Below, piece after piece: positions 33,323 to 41,899 of a stretch of DNA of 64,000 nucleotides. This DNA comes from Paludibacter jiangxiensis (lineage in GTDB: Bacteria > Bacteroidota > Bacteroidia > Bacteroidales > Paludibacteraceae). The position numbers and the translations under genes are program-made. The stretch covers positions 930,001 to 994,000 of the forward strand of contig NZ_BDCR01000004.1 in NCBI RefSeq assembly GCF_001618385.1. The letters are read 5' to 3'. The notes beneath the pieces were generated by a model. That model was not told the DNA's origin. It searched no databases and saw nothing but the letters and a program-made list of their open reading frames with translations. Numbering within the stretch: position 1 is the stretch's first letter; each line of letters starts with the position of its first letter.

Positions 33323-33976
33323 TTATTCTTCGCACACTTCACACGTCTTTTTTGCAATAATCTTTTCAACCACACGAATAATTCCTTCGGTACATTCTTC
33401 TACGCCAAGAATATCCGTACGCACGGAAAGATCGTATTTTGTTGCATCCATCCATATCTGACCGGTAAACTGATGCACATATTCCGACCTCTTTTTGTCG
33501 CTTTCCTGAATCATTTTCTGAGCCCGTGTTTCGGACACACTGCAATCTTCACACAGCCGTTGAATACGAAATGGTGTGCAGGCATGAAGAAAAAGGCTAA
33601 TATGGTTGGGATGGTTACGCAGAATAAATGAACCGCAACGCCCCATTATTACTGCTGAGCGTTCGGTTGCCAAACGTTCGATCACTTCTTTCTCGGCCAG
33701 AAATAGCTCTTTATCGGTGGGAGGCAATGGCTGATGCTCTATCCGGTCGGGAGTGCGGGTAATCGATTGCAGGAAAGTCTGCCAGGCTGTGATGATCTTT
33801 TCGTCACGGTGCGCAATATCTCTTTCATGCAAAGATAGTTTCTGAGCCGTCTGGGAAATTATATCGCGATCGGCATACGAAATGCCGAAATGGTTTGCAA
33901 GTGCTTCGCCGATATAAGCTCCTCCGCACCCGAGCTGACGGCTGATGGTGATGATTAAAGGCATGTTCTGTGACAT
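33323..33976 (-). CDS. Cytidylate-kinase-like family protein
   Basis: A 217-residue P-loop-type protein of the cytidylate-kinase-like family. The N-terminus ITISRQLGCGGAYIGEALANHFG takes the place of a Walker A loop, and the middle holds AVIMGRCGSFILRNHP, characteristic of this family. The C-terminus ends in KTCEVCEE. These proteins are related to but distinct from true cytidylate kinase, and their substrate is unknown. The start is set by a strong AGGAGG at 33985-33990, 8 bases before the ATG at 33974-33976; such a Shine-Dalgarno site is unusual for this phylum. Confidence 0.82.
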   Translation of the reverse strand: MSQNMPLIITISRQLGCGGAYIGEALANHFGISYADRDIISQTAQKLSLHERDIAHRDEKIITAWQTFLQSITRTPDRIEHQPLPPTDKELFLAEKEVIERLATERSAVIMGRCGSFILRNHPNHISLFLHACTPFRIQRLCEDCSVSETRAQKMIQESDKKRSEYVHQFTGQIWMDATKYDLSVRTDILGVEECTEGIIRVVEKIIAKKTCEVCEE

Positions 33977-34103
33977 AATCAATTCCTCCTTAGTTTAAGC
34001 CCTGATTTTTTCGCAAAAGATACACATAAATCAGTCTGATTTGCAACTATTTTGCGTTAAAACATTTCCGCACTTTCATGTAAAGCCCGCAATTCCGGCA
34101 GAA

Positions 34104-35030
34104 CTAGTCCTTAGCACAATTACAACCATATTTTTTCACACCAAACAAGACCGTTACCTTGAGCCCCACATAAAGAATATTCAACCGGTTAGAGCTGATG
34201 TTATTCAACAAATAACCATTGACAGCCGGAGTAAATCCTCCTGTTGTCGAGGTGTTGGCAAAAAGGGACGTTGGCTTATCTATCCCGGCTACAGGAGCAA
34301 ATCCATAGTCGCAAATCATCGACAACCGGATTTTAGGCTTGTTCTTTATCGAATATTCTTCCGCATTTCTACCGAACGTATAACCGGCTTCTACCGAACC
34401 TGAAAAGATAGCATGCAAACGCAACGAACTGTTTACCGATCGTGTTTCGGTAAACAATCCATGATTGATCATGTTGCTCAATATTCCTGTGTTATTGTAG
34501 CCGATCAGATTTTCGTAATAAGCGGTCGAAGTGACTGTGGTGGTAGCCCGGCTTTGCCCGCCCAGATTGAGCATGGCCTTACCGCCTGCTGCAAAATAGA
34601 GTCCATTGGGCGACTCGTAACCGATCATTAACGGGATTCCCACATTCAGAATTTGCTGCATGTCGTGTGTATTCTGAAACGCAAAATGGCCATCGTACAA
34701 ATTATTTTCCGTATCTAACATCGGAACAATCAACAAAGTATCTTTCCGGTTCATTCTTGAAGTCAGACAGGACAGTTCCAACCCTGTTTGCAGCAGCATA
34801 TTATTCACAAAGTGCATCTCAAAACCAGCTCCGACGGCCCCACCTGCATTTCCAACAGCATTCGTAGCAGGAGCGTCGTTACTGATGCGGCTATATCCAC
34901 CAGAGCCCCAAATCAGAAAATTATTCGTATTGACATTGGATTGAGCAGCGACATTCAAAGCATAGCATACCGACAGCACAATGACTACCGGCAATATCGT
35001 CAGGCGTAAGATTTCTCTTTTAATCATCAT
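34104..35030 (-). CDS. Outer-membrane beta-barrel protein
   Basis: A 308-residue protein with a signal peptide (ending NVAAQ, about residue 30). The rest consists of alternating beta-strands with glycine turns (FLIWGSGGYSRI, GAVGAGFEMHFVNN, LQTGLELSC, LYFAAGGKAMLNLGG) and resembles small 8-12-stranded barrels of the OmpA/OprF-like class. It ends in YGCNCAKD, an unusual Cys-rich tail rather than a terminal aromatic. Its start overlaps the stop of the large surface protein gene upstream (ATGA), so the two are coupled. Together they look like a surface protein and its outer-membrane partner, roughly as PorP/SprF-like proteins accompany type IX cargo, though I do not see a clear PorP/SprF match. 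Confidence 0.75.
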   Translation of the reverse strand: MMIKREILRLTILPVVIVLSVCYALNVAAQSNVNTNNFLIWGSGGYSRISNDAPATNAVGNAGGAVGAGFEMHFVNNMLLQTGLELSCLTSRMNRKDTLLIVPMLDTENNLYDGHFAFQNTHDMQQILNVGIPLMIGYESPNGLYFAAGGKAMLNLGGQSRATTTVTSTAYYENLIGYNNTGILSNMINHGLFTETRSVNSSLRLHAIFSGSVEAGYTFGRNAEEYSIKNKPKIRLSMICDYGFAPVAGIDKPTSLFANTSTTGGFTPAVNGYLLNNISSNRLNILYVGLKVTVLFGVKKYGCNCAKD

Positions 35031-37612
35031 TTTACAATCAATAATTGTTTTTTGGTCTCGCCCTTGCTATTTGTAAGCACAAGCACATACGTACCTGCAC
35101 TGTCAGGTGCACGCATGATGTTTTCTCCCTGATTCAATGCCTGCTGATTGATCTTCAACCCTGAGATATTGAGCAACACCCCTGAGCCCTGCCCGTCCAT
35201 TTTTATGGTCACCGGACTTCTTCTCGACAACAAAGTCGGATATACCAACACATCGGTATGCAGGGTAGGTTGAAATGAACAGGTGAATAGCGAAACACCG
35301 TCAACGGCTCTGGTTACTTTCACCTGATATTGAGCATTTGTATCCAGTTGTCCGTTCTCAATATAAAGGTAAGCTTCGACAGCACCATCTATGGCCTGAC
35401 CATTTTTATACCATTGGAAGCCTGAAAAGTCATACCCGCCATTGTAACTACTATTGAGCAATGCCAGTACGTCGTTCCATTTTTGCAGAATAATCGACGA
35501 GGAATAATTTATCGTAAAACTCACCGGCTGTTTCTTAGTCACCAGACTATTCTCAAAGACCACGGAGGCATTATAGGTATCAGGCGTCACGCCGGATGGC
35601 AATGGCACATCGATATAACCGTTGGCCGACTGTTTCAAAATATCAACAAAGCCGGCTTGTTGAGCTTTACTGTCAAACACCACAGAATGATAATCGACAG
35701 TGCCATAAGCAACATCGTAGCTTAAAGTAAAATTCTTATCGTTGGCACAAATCTGTGGTGAAGCTTTCATTGTGGCTGAAAAATCGGGCGATACCGTCAG
35801 TTTCAATGTCACAATACTGTCGCATCCGCCCAGAACACTAACAAGAGTTTGCTGATAATCTCCGGTAGCACTGTATTTCTTTCCATTCCACACATAGGGC
35901 AACTCATTCGTATAAACCGTAACCGCTTTTTCTCCTGTTAGCGGAGAATTAAGCACCTTCACGGTTGCTGTATCGGTAGCATCACAACCATCGGCACTTA
36001 CATGGACAATATATTGACCTGTCTGGCTAAGAGATGCATTGGGCATCAGATAAGAAGGAGTTGTATTGGAAGGCGAAGTGACAATTCTGCCTCCCAGTCC
36101 ATCCGGCACATTCCATGAATAGAGAACAGACGCCGGATCAACCGTTCGGGAAACAGTGAAAGAGGGAGTCAGATTAATCGTATTCCCCTGACATACATAC
36201 ACCGTTCTGGGATCGAATTTAGCCTGCGAAGAAGAGTATTCCGAGAAATATCCGAACCGGCAACCGGAACCCGACGTACCGTTGATAATACCCACGTGAA
36301 ATTTATTGGTGCTATTGGCAAGCGTAACGGTTGCCTTTTCAGGAATTTGCGCTGTAGTGAATGATTTTCTGGCATACAAATATTTTCCGCCTGTTCCCGG
36401 AACACTACTGAAATCGGAAGCGGTAAGTGTGGCACCTGCACCACTGGAAGTTGATATCGTAAAATGACTTTCTCCTCCGGCTTCAACCAACACCGTAAGG
36501 TAATAATTATCAGAAGTTGACCGGGCCAGAGTCACTTCGCGTGAGCCGGTACACGACAATTGAGCCAACACGGCAAAGTCTGTCTCGCATCCGAAACCAC
36601 TCAATTGCAGCACACTGATATTTTTATTGGCCTTTATGTAACAGGCGTCTTCGGAGAGTGTCATATTATACCGGTATATTTCTCCCACATTCGTGATTGT
36701 CGTCGTTTTTACACCGTTAATATAGACATCCGTATTGGGTTGTGTTGCCATCACAAAGACCTGATCTCCATAAGATGAACTTATCCCCACGCCAAAATTG
36801 CCCCTTACGGCGATATACTCCTGACCCAACAAACTCAAAGGAATAATCTGGTCTCCGCCTTCGTTATAGCAGGTACCTCCTATTGCTCCGCCATACATCG
36901 AGTCGTCACAAATGGTAATAGCTACAGGCTTGTCGGAAGTAACGCGGCTTCCTCCAAGATGATTTGCTGCCGCCTGAGAAGTTGCCACGGCAGCATACGT
37001 CTGTCCTTTGTTCAAGGTGATAGTAAATGAGACTCCGGCCGCATGACCTGAGATAGCATTTTTAGGAGTTATTGTCACCTTAGTATTATCCAAGGTAGCA
37101 ACAATGTGAAATGAATTATATGGCTTAGGGTTGACTGTAGTAACATTGTCCAACAGGTTTTGCCCCGGAATAAGGAAAGATGTGCCCAGCGCATTTTCAC
37201 CTTTCAGCGCGTAAATAGCCGGATTATGTAAGCCATTTTCTTCATAATAAACGGAGATGTATTGATCGGAGGTAATCAACAATCCTTTATTGTTCATGCT
37301 ATTATCCGGGGCATCCTCTATCAGGCCGAGAAATGTCGTCAGATCACAAGAGCTTAAAGAATTATGGGGAATAGTCAATGTTATCGGAGTAAATCCGGTC
37401 GGATTTGCCGGTTGCGAAATAGTTACTTTAGCGTCGACCGAATTACCATTGACAAGGCGGAACAATATGGGGCTTTCTTCGTGTCCCGAAGAGAGGTCGG
37501 GCGCTACAAACCAGAATGTTTTACTTGTTTGTGCCTGCACACAATTGGAAACACAGATAAAACATTGCACTAATACAAATGCAAGAATAAAGGAGGTACG
37601 CTTTTTGACCAT
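35027..37612 (-). CDS. Large surface protein: IgGFc-binding-like N-terminus, type IX sorting tail
   Basis: An 861-residue exported protein (signal 1-28, ending VQAQ). Residues about 30-420 (KTFWFVAPDLSSGHEESPILFRL, DQYISVYYEENG, GDQIIPLSLLGQEYIAVRG, AVLAQLSCTGSREV) resemble the IgGFc-binding N-terminal domain found in adhesin-like proteins. Then come Ig/PKD-like segments (SYLMPNASLSQTGQYIVHVS; CDSIVTLKLTVSP). The end (VLVYPTLLSRRSPVTIKM onward, SAGTYVLVLTNSKGE, KKQLLIVK) looks like a type A C-terminal sorting domain, which directs cargo through the type IX secretion system to the surface. Probably an adhesin; the ligand is unknown. Coupled to the beta-barrel gene by ATGA. Confidence 0.82.
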   Translation of the reverse strand: MVKKRTSFILAFVLVQCFICVSNCVQAQTSKTFWFVAPDLSSGHEESPILFRLVNGNSVDAKVTISQPANPTGFTPITLTIPHNSLSSCDLTTFLGLIEDAPDNSMNNKGLLITSDQYISVYYEENGLHNPAIYALKGENALGTSFLIPGQNLLDNVTTVNPKPYNSFHIVATLDNTKVTITPKNAISGHAAGVSFTITLNKGQTYAAVATSQAAANHLGGSRVTSDKPVAITICDDSMYGGAIGGTCYNEGGDQIIPLSLLGQEYIAVRGNFGVGISSSYGDQVFVMATQPNTDVYINGVKTTTITNVGEIYRYNMTLSEDACYIKANKNISVLQLSGFGCETDFAVLAQLSCTGSREVTLARSTSDNYYLTVLVEAGGESHFTISTSSGAGATLTASDFSSVPGTGGKYLYARKSFTTAQIPEKATVTLANSTNKFHVGIINGTSGSGCRFGYFSEYSSSQAKFDPRTVYVCQGNTINLTPSFTVSRTVDPASVLYSWNVPDGLGGRIVTSPSNTTPSYLMPNASLSQTGQYIVHVSADGCDATDTATVKVLNSPLTGEKAVTVYTNELPYVWNGKKYSATGDYQQTLVSVLGGCDSIVTLKLTVSPDFSATMKASPQICANDKNFTLSYDVAYGTVDYHSVVFDSKAQQAGFVDILKQSANGYIDVPLPSGVTPDTYNASVVFENSLVTKKQPVSFTINYSSSIILQKWNDVLALLNSSYNGGYDFSGFQWYKNGQAIDGAVEAYLYIENGQLDTNAQYQVKVTRAVDGVSLFTCSFQPTLHTDVLVYPTLLSRRSPVTIKMDGQGSGVLLNISGLKINQQALNQGENIMRAPDSAGTYVLVLTNSKGETKKQLLIVK

Positions 37613-37740
37613 CTATTTGTGCTTTAATGGCTCCCTGCATCCTGACGTGTTTTTGCAATTATGACAGCTTTAAACAATACGAAAACTGCAATGACATTGC
37701 AATATATTGGCTCTTTTAGATTTAGGGTAACTTTACTTCA

Positions 37741-37748
37741 CAAAGATA
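37741..37748 (-). promoter_or_regulatory. Promoter -7 box of the surface-protein operon
   Basis: CAAAGATA on the plus strand is TATCTTTG on the minus strand, matching TAnnTTTG, 128 bases upstream of the ATG at 37612. Confidence 0.5.
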
Positions 37749-37861
37749 GAAAGATACCCAGAGACTACGAAAATTTATCTGCTTTATTTTATCTGTAGTC
37801 GGATCATAGATCCTCAAACTCTTTTGCGGCAACGGATTGTAATTAACAATCAGCACTAGCT

Positions 37862-38153
37862 AAATCCGACGGAACGGGGGTTCGGCGTAGGCTCCGTCGT
37901 TGTTAAAAGGAAAGCTCTTGCTTTCCAAATACCTATCAAATGTAGCGATATCTCTTTCAAACAAAAAAGCAACAGCTAATTAGGCCATCGCTTTTCGGTC
38001 TTTTGCAAGGCAGGAGCCTTGCTTTCATGTTCGACGTAGGCAGAGCCATACGCCGAGCCCCGATCAGCTTTACACGCTACGGTGAACCAAAGCTCTCTAA
38101 CTTCATTTCGGTTCTCCGCTAGCACGGGTCGGGAGACCCGCACCAGCGGAGAA
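37862..38153. repeat. Hairpin-rich non-coding element, left side of the HNH module
   Basis: The stretch opens with AAATCCGACGGAACGGG (37862-37878), which recurs at 38778-38794. It then holds several perfect hairpins: GGAAAGC-TCTT-GCTTTCC (37909-37926), GCAAGGC-AGGA-GCCTTGC (38005-38022), and a nested one with outer arms 38112-38120 / 38145-38153 and inner arms CGGGTC / GACCCG (38125-38140). Related strings TTCGGCGTAGGC and TTCGACGTAGGC also repeat. GC content is higher than around it. No coding frame is likely. It resembles clusters of palindromic intergenic repeats. Confidence 0.65.
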
Positions 38154-38165
38154 GATCCTTATTAT

Positions 38166-38357
38166 CTATTTTTCGTTTTTTTCCAACAACAATGTGATTG
38201 CTAATCGTGGGTTTTTTATCGTACTTGAGGAAATATGATTCGCATTATCTATCGCACTTGATATTATTTGTTTTACGACATATCCAGCAGGAATTTGGGT
38301 TTCATCATATCCACTTACTTTAAAATCTTGAAATATAGTTATTACTCTCTGATTCAT
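38166..38357 (-). CDS. Small protein of unknown function downstream of HNH
   Basis: A 63-residue soluble protein (MNQRVITIFQDFKVSGYDET...). It begins with a beta-like stretch, has a middle helix (VVKQIISSAIDNANHI) and ends in a basic tail, KNEK. No family was recognised. It lies 56 bases downstream of the HNH gene on the same strand, inside the segment bounded by the 17-bp repeats, so the two may move or act together. It is short, but a clear ATG and sensible composition support it. Confidence 0.5.
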   Translation of the reverse strand: MNQRVITIFQDFKVSGYDETQIPAGYVVKQIISSAIDNANHISSSTIKNPRLAITLLLEKNEK

Positions 38358-38413
38358 AATATTTCATTTACATTTATTTATTTAAATCATCATACTTTTG
38401 TGTCACTCAAGAA

Positions 38414-38644
38414 CTAATGACATCCTCGGTAATCGCTGGTACATTCACATCTATTTCCAGATCTTCTTAACGCTTGCTCCTTTACTGGCTGAGAAAAAGA
38501 TGGTGGCGTTGGACCAGACGAACCATATGTAGAGGTTTTTGCATGACATGTTTGGCATAATACCATAGCATTTTCTATTCCATTTCCTCCATCACGTCTT
38601 TTGTGATGAACTTCCAAATTTGACGTACGTGTACAACGTGGCAT
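38414..38644 (-). CDS. Small HNH-type nuclease-like protein
   Basis: A 76-residue protein with an HNH core: LEVHHKRRDGGNGIENAMVLCQTCH, where His-His, the central Asn and the final CxxCH form the metal and catalytic site. It continues with TSTYGSSGPTPPSFSQ and ends with RRSGNRCECTSDYRGCH, a second Cys/His cluster that can bind zinc. I recall short HNH proteins with this same tail, so it is probably complete rather than truncated. HNH proteins of this size often travel with mobile or defence-related DNA. The 17-bp repeat on both sides of this segment supports an inserted origin. Confidence 0.75.
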   Translation of the reverse strand: MPRCTRTSNLEVHHKRRDGGNGIENAMVLCQTCHAKTSTYGSSGPTPPSFSQPVKEQALRRSGNRCECTSDYRGCH

Positions 38645-38761
38645 AATACATGAATTTTAATTTTACCTACTCTATTAAAGCTTTTCGGTTAACGCATATA
38701 TTTTCATTGAGACTCTCACCTCCTGCTGTCGCACGATTGAATCGTGTGGCTATGCCTTTCT

Positions 38762-38791
38762 GTTCCGTCGGATTTGCAAATCCGACGGAAC
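38762..38791. repeat. 30-bp perfect palindrome, right side of the HNH module
   Basis: The arms GTTCCGTCGGATTT and AAATCCGACGGAAC pair fully around a central GC. The right arm continues into the 17-bp direct repeat shared with 37862-37878. A smaller palindrome, CACGATT-G-AATCGTG, lies just before it. It starts 6 bases past the stop of the 38798-40561 gene, so it could also end that transcript, but it lacks a T-run on the minus strand. Confidence 0.8.
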
Positions 38792-38797
38792 GGGAGG

Positions 38798-40561
38798 CTA
38801 ATATTGGACTTTCAATAGTTTGGCAGCGCCTACTAGTTTTGCGCCATTGAGCTGTCCATAATACTCGTACATGATGTAACAATTTCGTTTGGCTTTATCC
38901 ACCAAAACACTACCGGTTGATACATCCGAAAAAACAGGTTTGGGTTCGGCTGCTTGTATCAATCTGGCCGGATAGGGATTTTTGATATATGTATTCTTGA
39001 CTTCCCCGTTACCATCAATTGAAAAAAGAAAATAATCTGATCCCCTCTGCGCAATGGCGGTAAATTCCTCGTCGCGAGAGTCGAGTTGGGTAAGAGATAT
39101 TGGTTTTTGGTTGCCATTTTCCATAGGCAAAACGTCAATGCATTTTATGGGTTTGAAAACAGAATCAAGAAGGGTGTAGCACAAAGCCCTATCCACAGTA
39201 TATGATTTCCCCGGAGGCTCAACATTGACATTGTCAGTACGTTTGGTTTCCACCAAGAAATACTTTCCTACTTTATGTATGGCCTGCGGGGTAATTAAAT
39301 AATTCCGTATATTACCTGCCGCTTTACGATCAGGGAGGGCATAGTCCGTGGTATATTTAATATCTACATTGCCGTCTTTGTTGATGGTGAAATATTGATA
39401 GTCGCAGCTAAAAATCGATTTACCATAATCGTTTGCAAAGCTTAACTGCTGATCATTGTCTTCTATCACCAGAATGGGATTAATTATATTTCGATGAAAT
39501 TTTCCATCACCAAAAGTAAATTTACACTGGTATTTTAGGTTGCCTTGGGTGTCAGTGTAGATCAGGTCATATTTATCTTCGGGGTAAATATCTTTTTTAT
39601 CCTTGCCGTCTTTGTTGTACCCAAAGATTGAAATGTATCCTTTCAGGTTTAATTGCCGGTCATAAACCGGTTTGTTGACAACCCTAAGTTCGCGGGGAGC
39701 TTCAAAACTGTAGGTTATTTTAGTCACTGCGTTTGTTTTCAGGTCACAATTTACAAAAATATAAGTCGATTTGTTTTTACGGTTGAACAACCATAAAAAA
39801 CCCTTGCTTCTGTTATAATCTAATTGGTTTTCAGCAATTTCATACGTGATTTCCGGCGTTTCGGATTTTATGCACACCAGATTCGTATCTTTTTTTTCGC
39901 TGATAAAACCGTTTAACGGATTATAATTGTATTTTACTGTGGTGAGGGTTATCCAGGGTTGCAAATTCTTCATTCCCAGCAAACCCGATCCATACAATCC
40001 TGCGTTATATAAGCAGGCAATTTCTTTTCCATTGACCGAAGCATATTTCATCGCTTCTGTCATTGTGTTCACAGATTTAATGGGCAACCATTCGCCCGAG
40101 GGTTTATCCAAATCAACAATGCCCGACATACGGCTATAATAGACCGTCTTTCCCTCGGGCACCTGAGATATGTTATGAAACACCATGGTTTTTTCGTTCG
40201 TTTGTTTCAACTTGTTTATTGCAATCTCCTTTTCCAAAACAATGGGAATATTGTAATCCGATTTCATACCCGGCGAGGCACTTCCGGTAAGCAATCTGCC
40301 AAAAAAACTTTTTTTCTTGTCACTGGCCTTTGCCTGTGCCATCTCTTCGGGACTTGAAATTCCCAATGACGCACCAATATTACTTGCAGCATAGAGGTAA
40401 ATTGCCGATTTGTCAGCGTTGAAGTTCCATGTCATAAGATTACAACCCCCGTTGTACCCAATGTATGGAAAGGTTATAGAAAGCGTATCTACCACTGTCT
40501 GACTAAATGCTGCCGAGCAATGAATGATTAGCAACACAATTAAAATTTTTGCAGTTTTCAT
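38798..40561 (-). CDS. Large exported protein of unknown function
   Basis: A 587-residue protein with a signal peptide (MKTAKILIVLLIIHCSAAFSQ). The mature part is rich in beta-strands with repeated patterns such as KYDLIYTDTQGNLKYQCKF, YQYFTINKDGNVDIKY, YFLFSIDGNGEVKN, which suggest a propeller or repeated sheet with DxxGN turns. A charged segment (KASDKKKSFFGRLLTG) lies near residue 85. No family was recognised. It is the last gene of a minus-strand run with a lipoprotein, an unknown protein and a PH-domain protein (gaps 17, 41 and 74 bases), so it probably has an envelope-related role with them. Confidence 0.8.
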   Translation of the reverse strand: MKTAKILIVLLIIHCSAAFSQTVVDTLSITFPYIGYNGGCNLMTWNFNADKSAIYLYAASNIGASLGISSPEEMAQAKASDKKKSFFGRLLTGSASPGMKSDYNIPIVLEKEIAINKLKQTNEKTMVFHNISQVPEGKTVYYSRMSGIVDLDKPSGEWLPIKSVNTMTEAMKYASVNGKEIACLYNAGLYGSGLLGMKNLQPWITLTTVKYNYNPLNGFISEKKDTNLVCIKSETPEITYEIAENQLDYNRSKGFLWLFNRKNKSTYIFVNCDLKTNAVTKITYSFEAPRELRVVNKPVYDRQLNLKGYISIFGYNKDGKDKKDIYPEDKYDLIYTDTQGNLKYQCKFTFGDGKFHRNIINPILVIEDNDQQLSFANDYGKSIFSCDYQYFTINKDGNVDIKYTTDYALPDRKAAGNIRNYLITPQAIHKVGKYFLVETKRTDNVNVEPPGKSYTVDRALCYTLLDSVFKPIKCIDVLPMENGNQKPISLTQLDSRDEEFTAIAQRGSDYFLFSIDGNGEVKNTYIKNPYPARLIQAAEPKPVFSDVSTGSVLVDKAKRNCYIMYEYYGQLNGAKLVGAAKLLKVQY

Positions 40562-40578
40562 TTATTTAGGTTCTCCGG

Positions 40579-41112
40579 TTATTCTTTGGTATACACTGTC
40601 GTTTCTCCGTCATCGGTATAATCACCATCGTTATTATTGTCGGTTTTCAGGGTCATTTTAGATCCCGAAACTTCATATACCGATTTGACATTCTGGGACT
40701 GTCCGGTTTGCGAAAACAAAGAGGTAAAAACACTACTTCCTTCCTTATACATAACGATAGAACCGGTTGGATAACCTGTAACATCAAAGGTAGAAACACC
40801 AATTTCCGTCACTTTCATATTCAAGGCATTGCCACTCACGGTCATCGATCCGTTCAGTTTCATATAATCAATATACTTCCCGGTTGACGGATCACGAAGT
40901 TGAAGCAAGTCGCTAAAACCACTTTGAGTAAACGTAAATTTATCTTTACATTGAATCGAATTACCGCTTTCGGACACAGTGACAACCGCACTCCATGTGC
41001 CCATATAATCGGCACTAACTTCGTCATCTTTACTGCACGACGACAACATGATTACAGGCACTGCAATCATCAATAAGGCTTTACACCATCTTTTCATTTC
41101 AAACTTTCTCAT
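40579..41112 (-). CDS. Lipocalin-like lipoprotein of unknown function
   Basis: A 177-residue lipoprotein. The start ATG at 41110-41112 has AGGAGG at 41122-41127, 9 bases upstream. The signal MKRWCKALLMIAVPVIMLSSC ends in a clear lipobox (LSSC), followed by SKDDE, a common export context in Bacteroidetes. The mature domain begins YMGTWSAVVTV and alternates strands and turns (DKFTFTQSGFSDLLQLR, MTLKTDNNNDGDYTDDGETT), like the lipocalin-type META/DUF lipoproteins of the phylum. The acidic DNNNDGDYTDDGE loop could bind calcium. Role unknown. Confidence 0.78.
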   Translation of the reverse strand: MRKFEMKRWCKALLMIAVPVIMLSSCSKDDEVSADYMGTWSAVVTVSESGNSIQCKDKFTFTQSGFSDLLQLRDPSTGKYIDYMKLNGSMTVSGNALNMKVTEIGVSTFDVTGYPTGSIVMYKEGSSVFTSLFSQTGQSQNVKSVYEVSGSKMTLKTDNNNDGDYTDDGETTVYTKE

Positions 41113-41153
41113 CTTAAAATTCCTCCTGCTTTTAATCTTTAACTTTATAATAA

Positions 41154-41444
41154 TCAATATTGCAAACGATCAAAATCGTCGTTTTCCTCTACACCGATAG
41201 AAGTAAAACTTTTGATATAGTTATTCAACTCTCTTTCTATGGCAGCTATATTTTTCCCTTCTGCCTGTGGCCTGAGGGATACAGTTGACTGCTCATCCTG
41301 TTTACAGAAATGGCTTACCGAGCCATAGTAGATTTTATTCGGATTTCGCGATTTCAACTGAAGAACGCGTGCCCTGATCTTATACGGAAACCCGACAATC
41401 GGCTCTTCAAACTCTTTTACAATCAACCATTCTTCGTATATCAT
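41154..41444 (-). CDS. Small protein of unknown function
   Basis: A 96-residue soluble protein without signal or membrane helix. It begins MIYEEWLIVKEFEEP and carries strands KIRARVLQLKSRNPNKIYYGSV, then an acidic helix (GKNIAAIERELNNYI) and ends DDFDRLQY. No family was recognised. Position in the minus-strand run (PH-domain gene 74 bases upstream, lipoprotein gene 41 bases downstream) suggests co-expression with them. Confidence 0.65.
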   Translation of the reverse strand: MIYEEWLIVKEFEEPIVGFPYKIRARVLQLKSRNPNKIYYGSVSHFCKQDEQSTVSLRPQAEGKNIAAIERELNNYIKSFTSIGVEENDDFDRLQY

Positions 41445-41518
41445 AAATGTTTTGTTTTATTTATATCCGGGCTGGGCAGATACAGAGACATGTTCTTAAA
41501 TCTTCTACCTCTTCTTAT

Positions 41519-41899
41519 CTATTTCAACACATGTGATGCCAATACCTTATGAACATCGTAAACATTGACAGACTTATTGAATTGTTTGGTAATACTTGGT
41601 AGTTGTTCGCTCGAAATCCAAATTTTCAACTCCGCATCTAAATCAAATGTTCCTGCCGTCTCGATACTGAATCGTGATATGCTCTTATATACAATTGATT
41701 TATATTCAATTTTATTACCGGTAATTCCTTGCTTATCAATAAGAATAAGCCGTTTGGTTGTAAAAATAAAAAGATCACGAATCAATTTGAAGCCCAATTC
41801 TATTTCTTCTCCTTCAACGAGAAGTCTTCCATACTCTTTCTTCAACTCTTCCTGACTTACAGCTCCGGCATTACCGATTAATGAAGAAAATAATCCCAT
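41519..41899 (-). CDS. Bacterial PH-domain protein
   Basis: A 126-residue cytoplasmic protein. A short N-terminal helix (QEELKKEYGRLLVEGEEIELGFKL) leads to strands IRDLFIFTTKRLILIDKQG, KIEYKSIVYKSISRFSIE, and a C-terminal helix (YDVHKVLASHVL). This is the pattern of the single bacterial PH domain family in which TTKRL is a typical turn. The function of these proteins is poorly known. It opens the minus-strand run 41899-38798. No promoter box was found upstream. Confidence 0.82.
   Translation of the reverse strand: MGLFSSLIGNAGAVSQEELKKEYGRLLVEGEEIELGFKLIRDLFIFTTKRLILIDKQGITGNKIEYKSIVYKSISRFSIETAGTFDLDAELKIWISSEQLPSITKQFNKSVNVYDVHKVLASHVLK

Noticed and set aside
37862-38153. Hairpin series as a CRISPR array, integron attC sites or tRNA genes
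   Set aside because: The hairpins differ in sequence and spacing, there are no equal repeats with spacers, no integrase or cas gene, and no tRNA-like cloverleaf could be drawn.
38414-38644. HNH protein as a truncated group II intron or homing endonuclease
   Set aside because: No reverse transcriptase or intron domain V-like structure nearby, and the short protein with its terminal Cys/His cluster looks complete.
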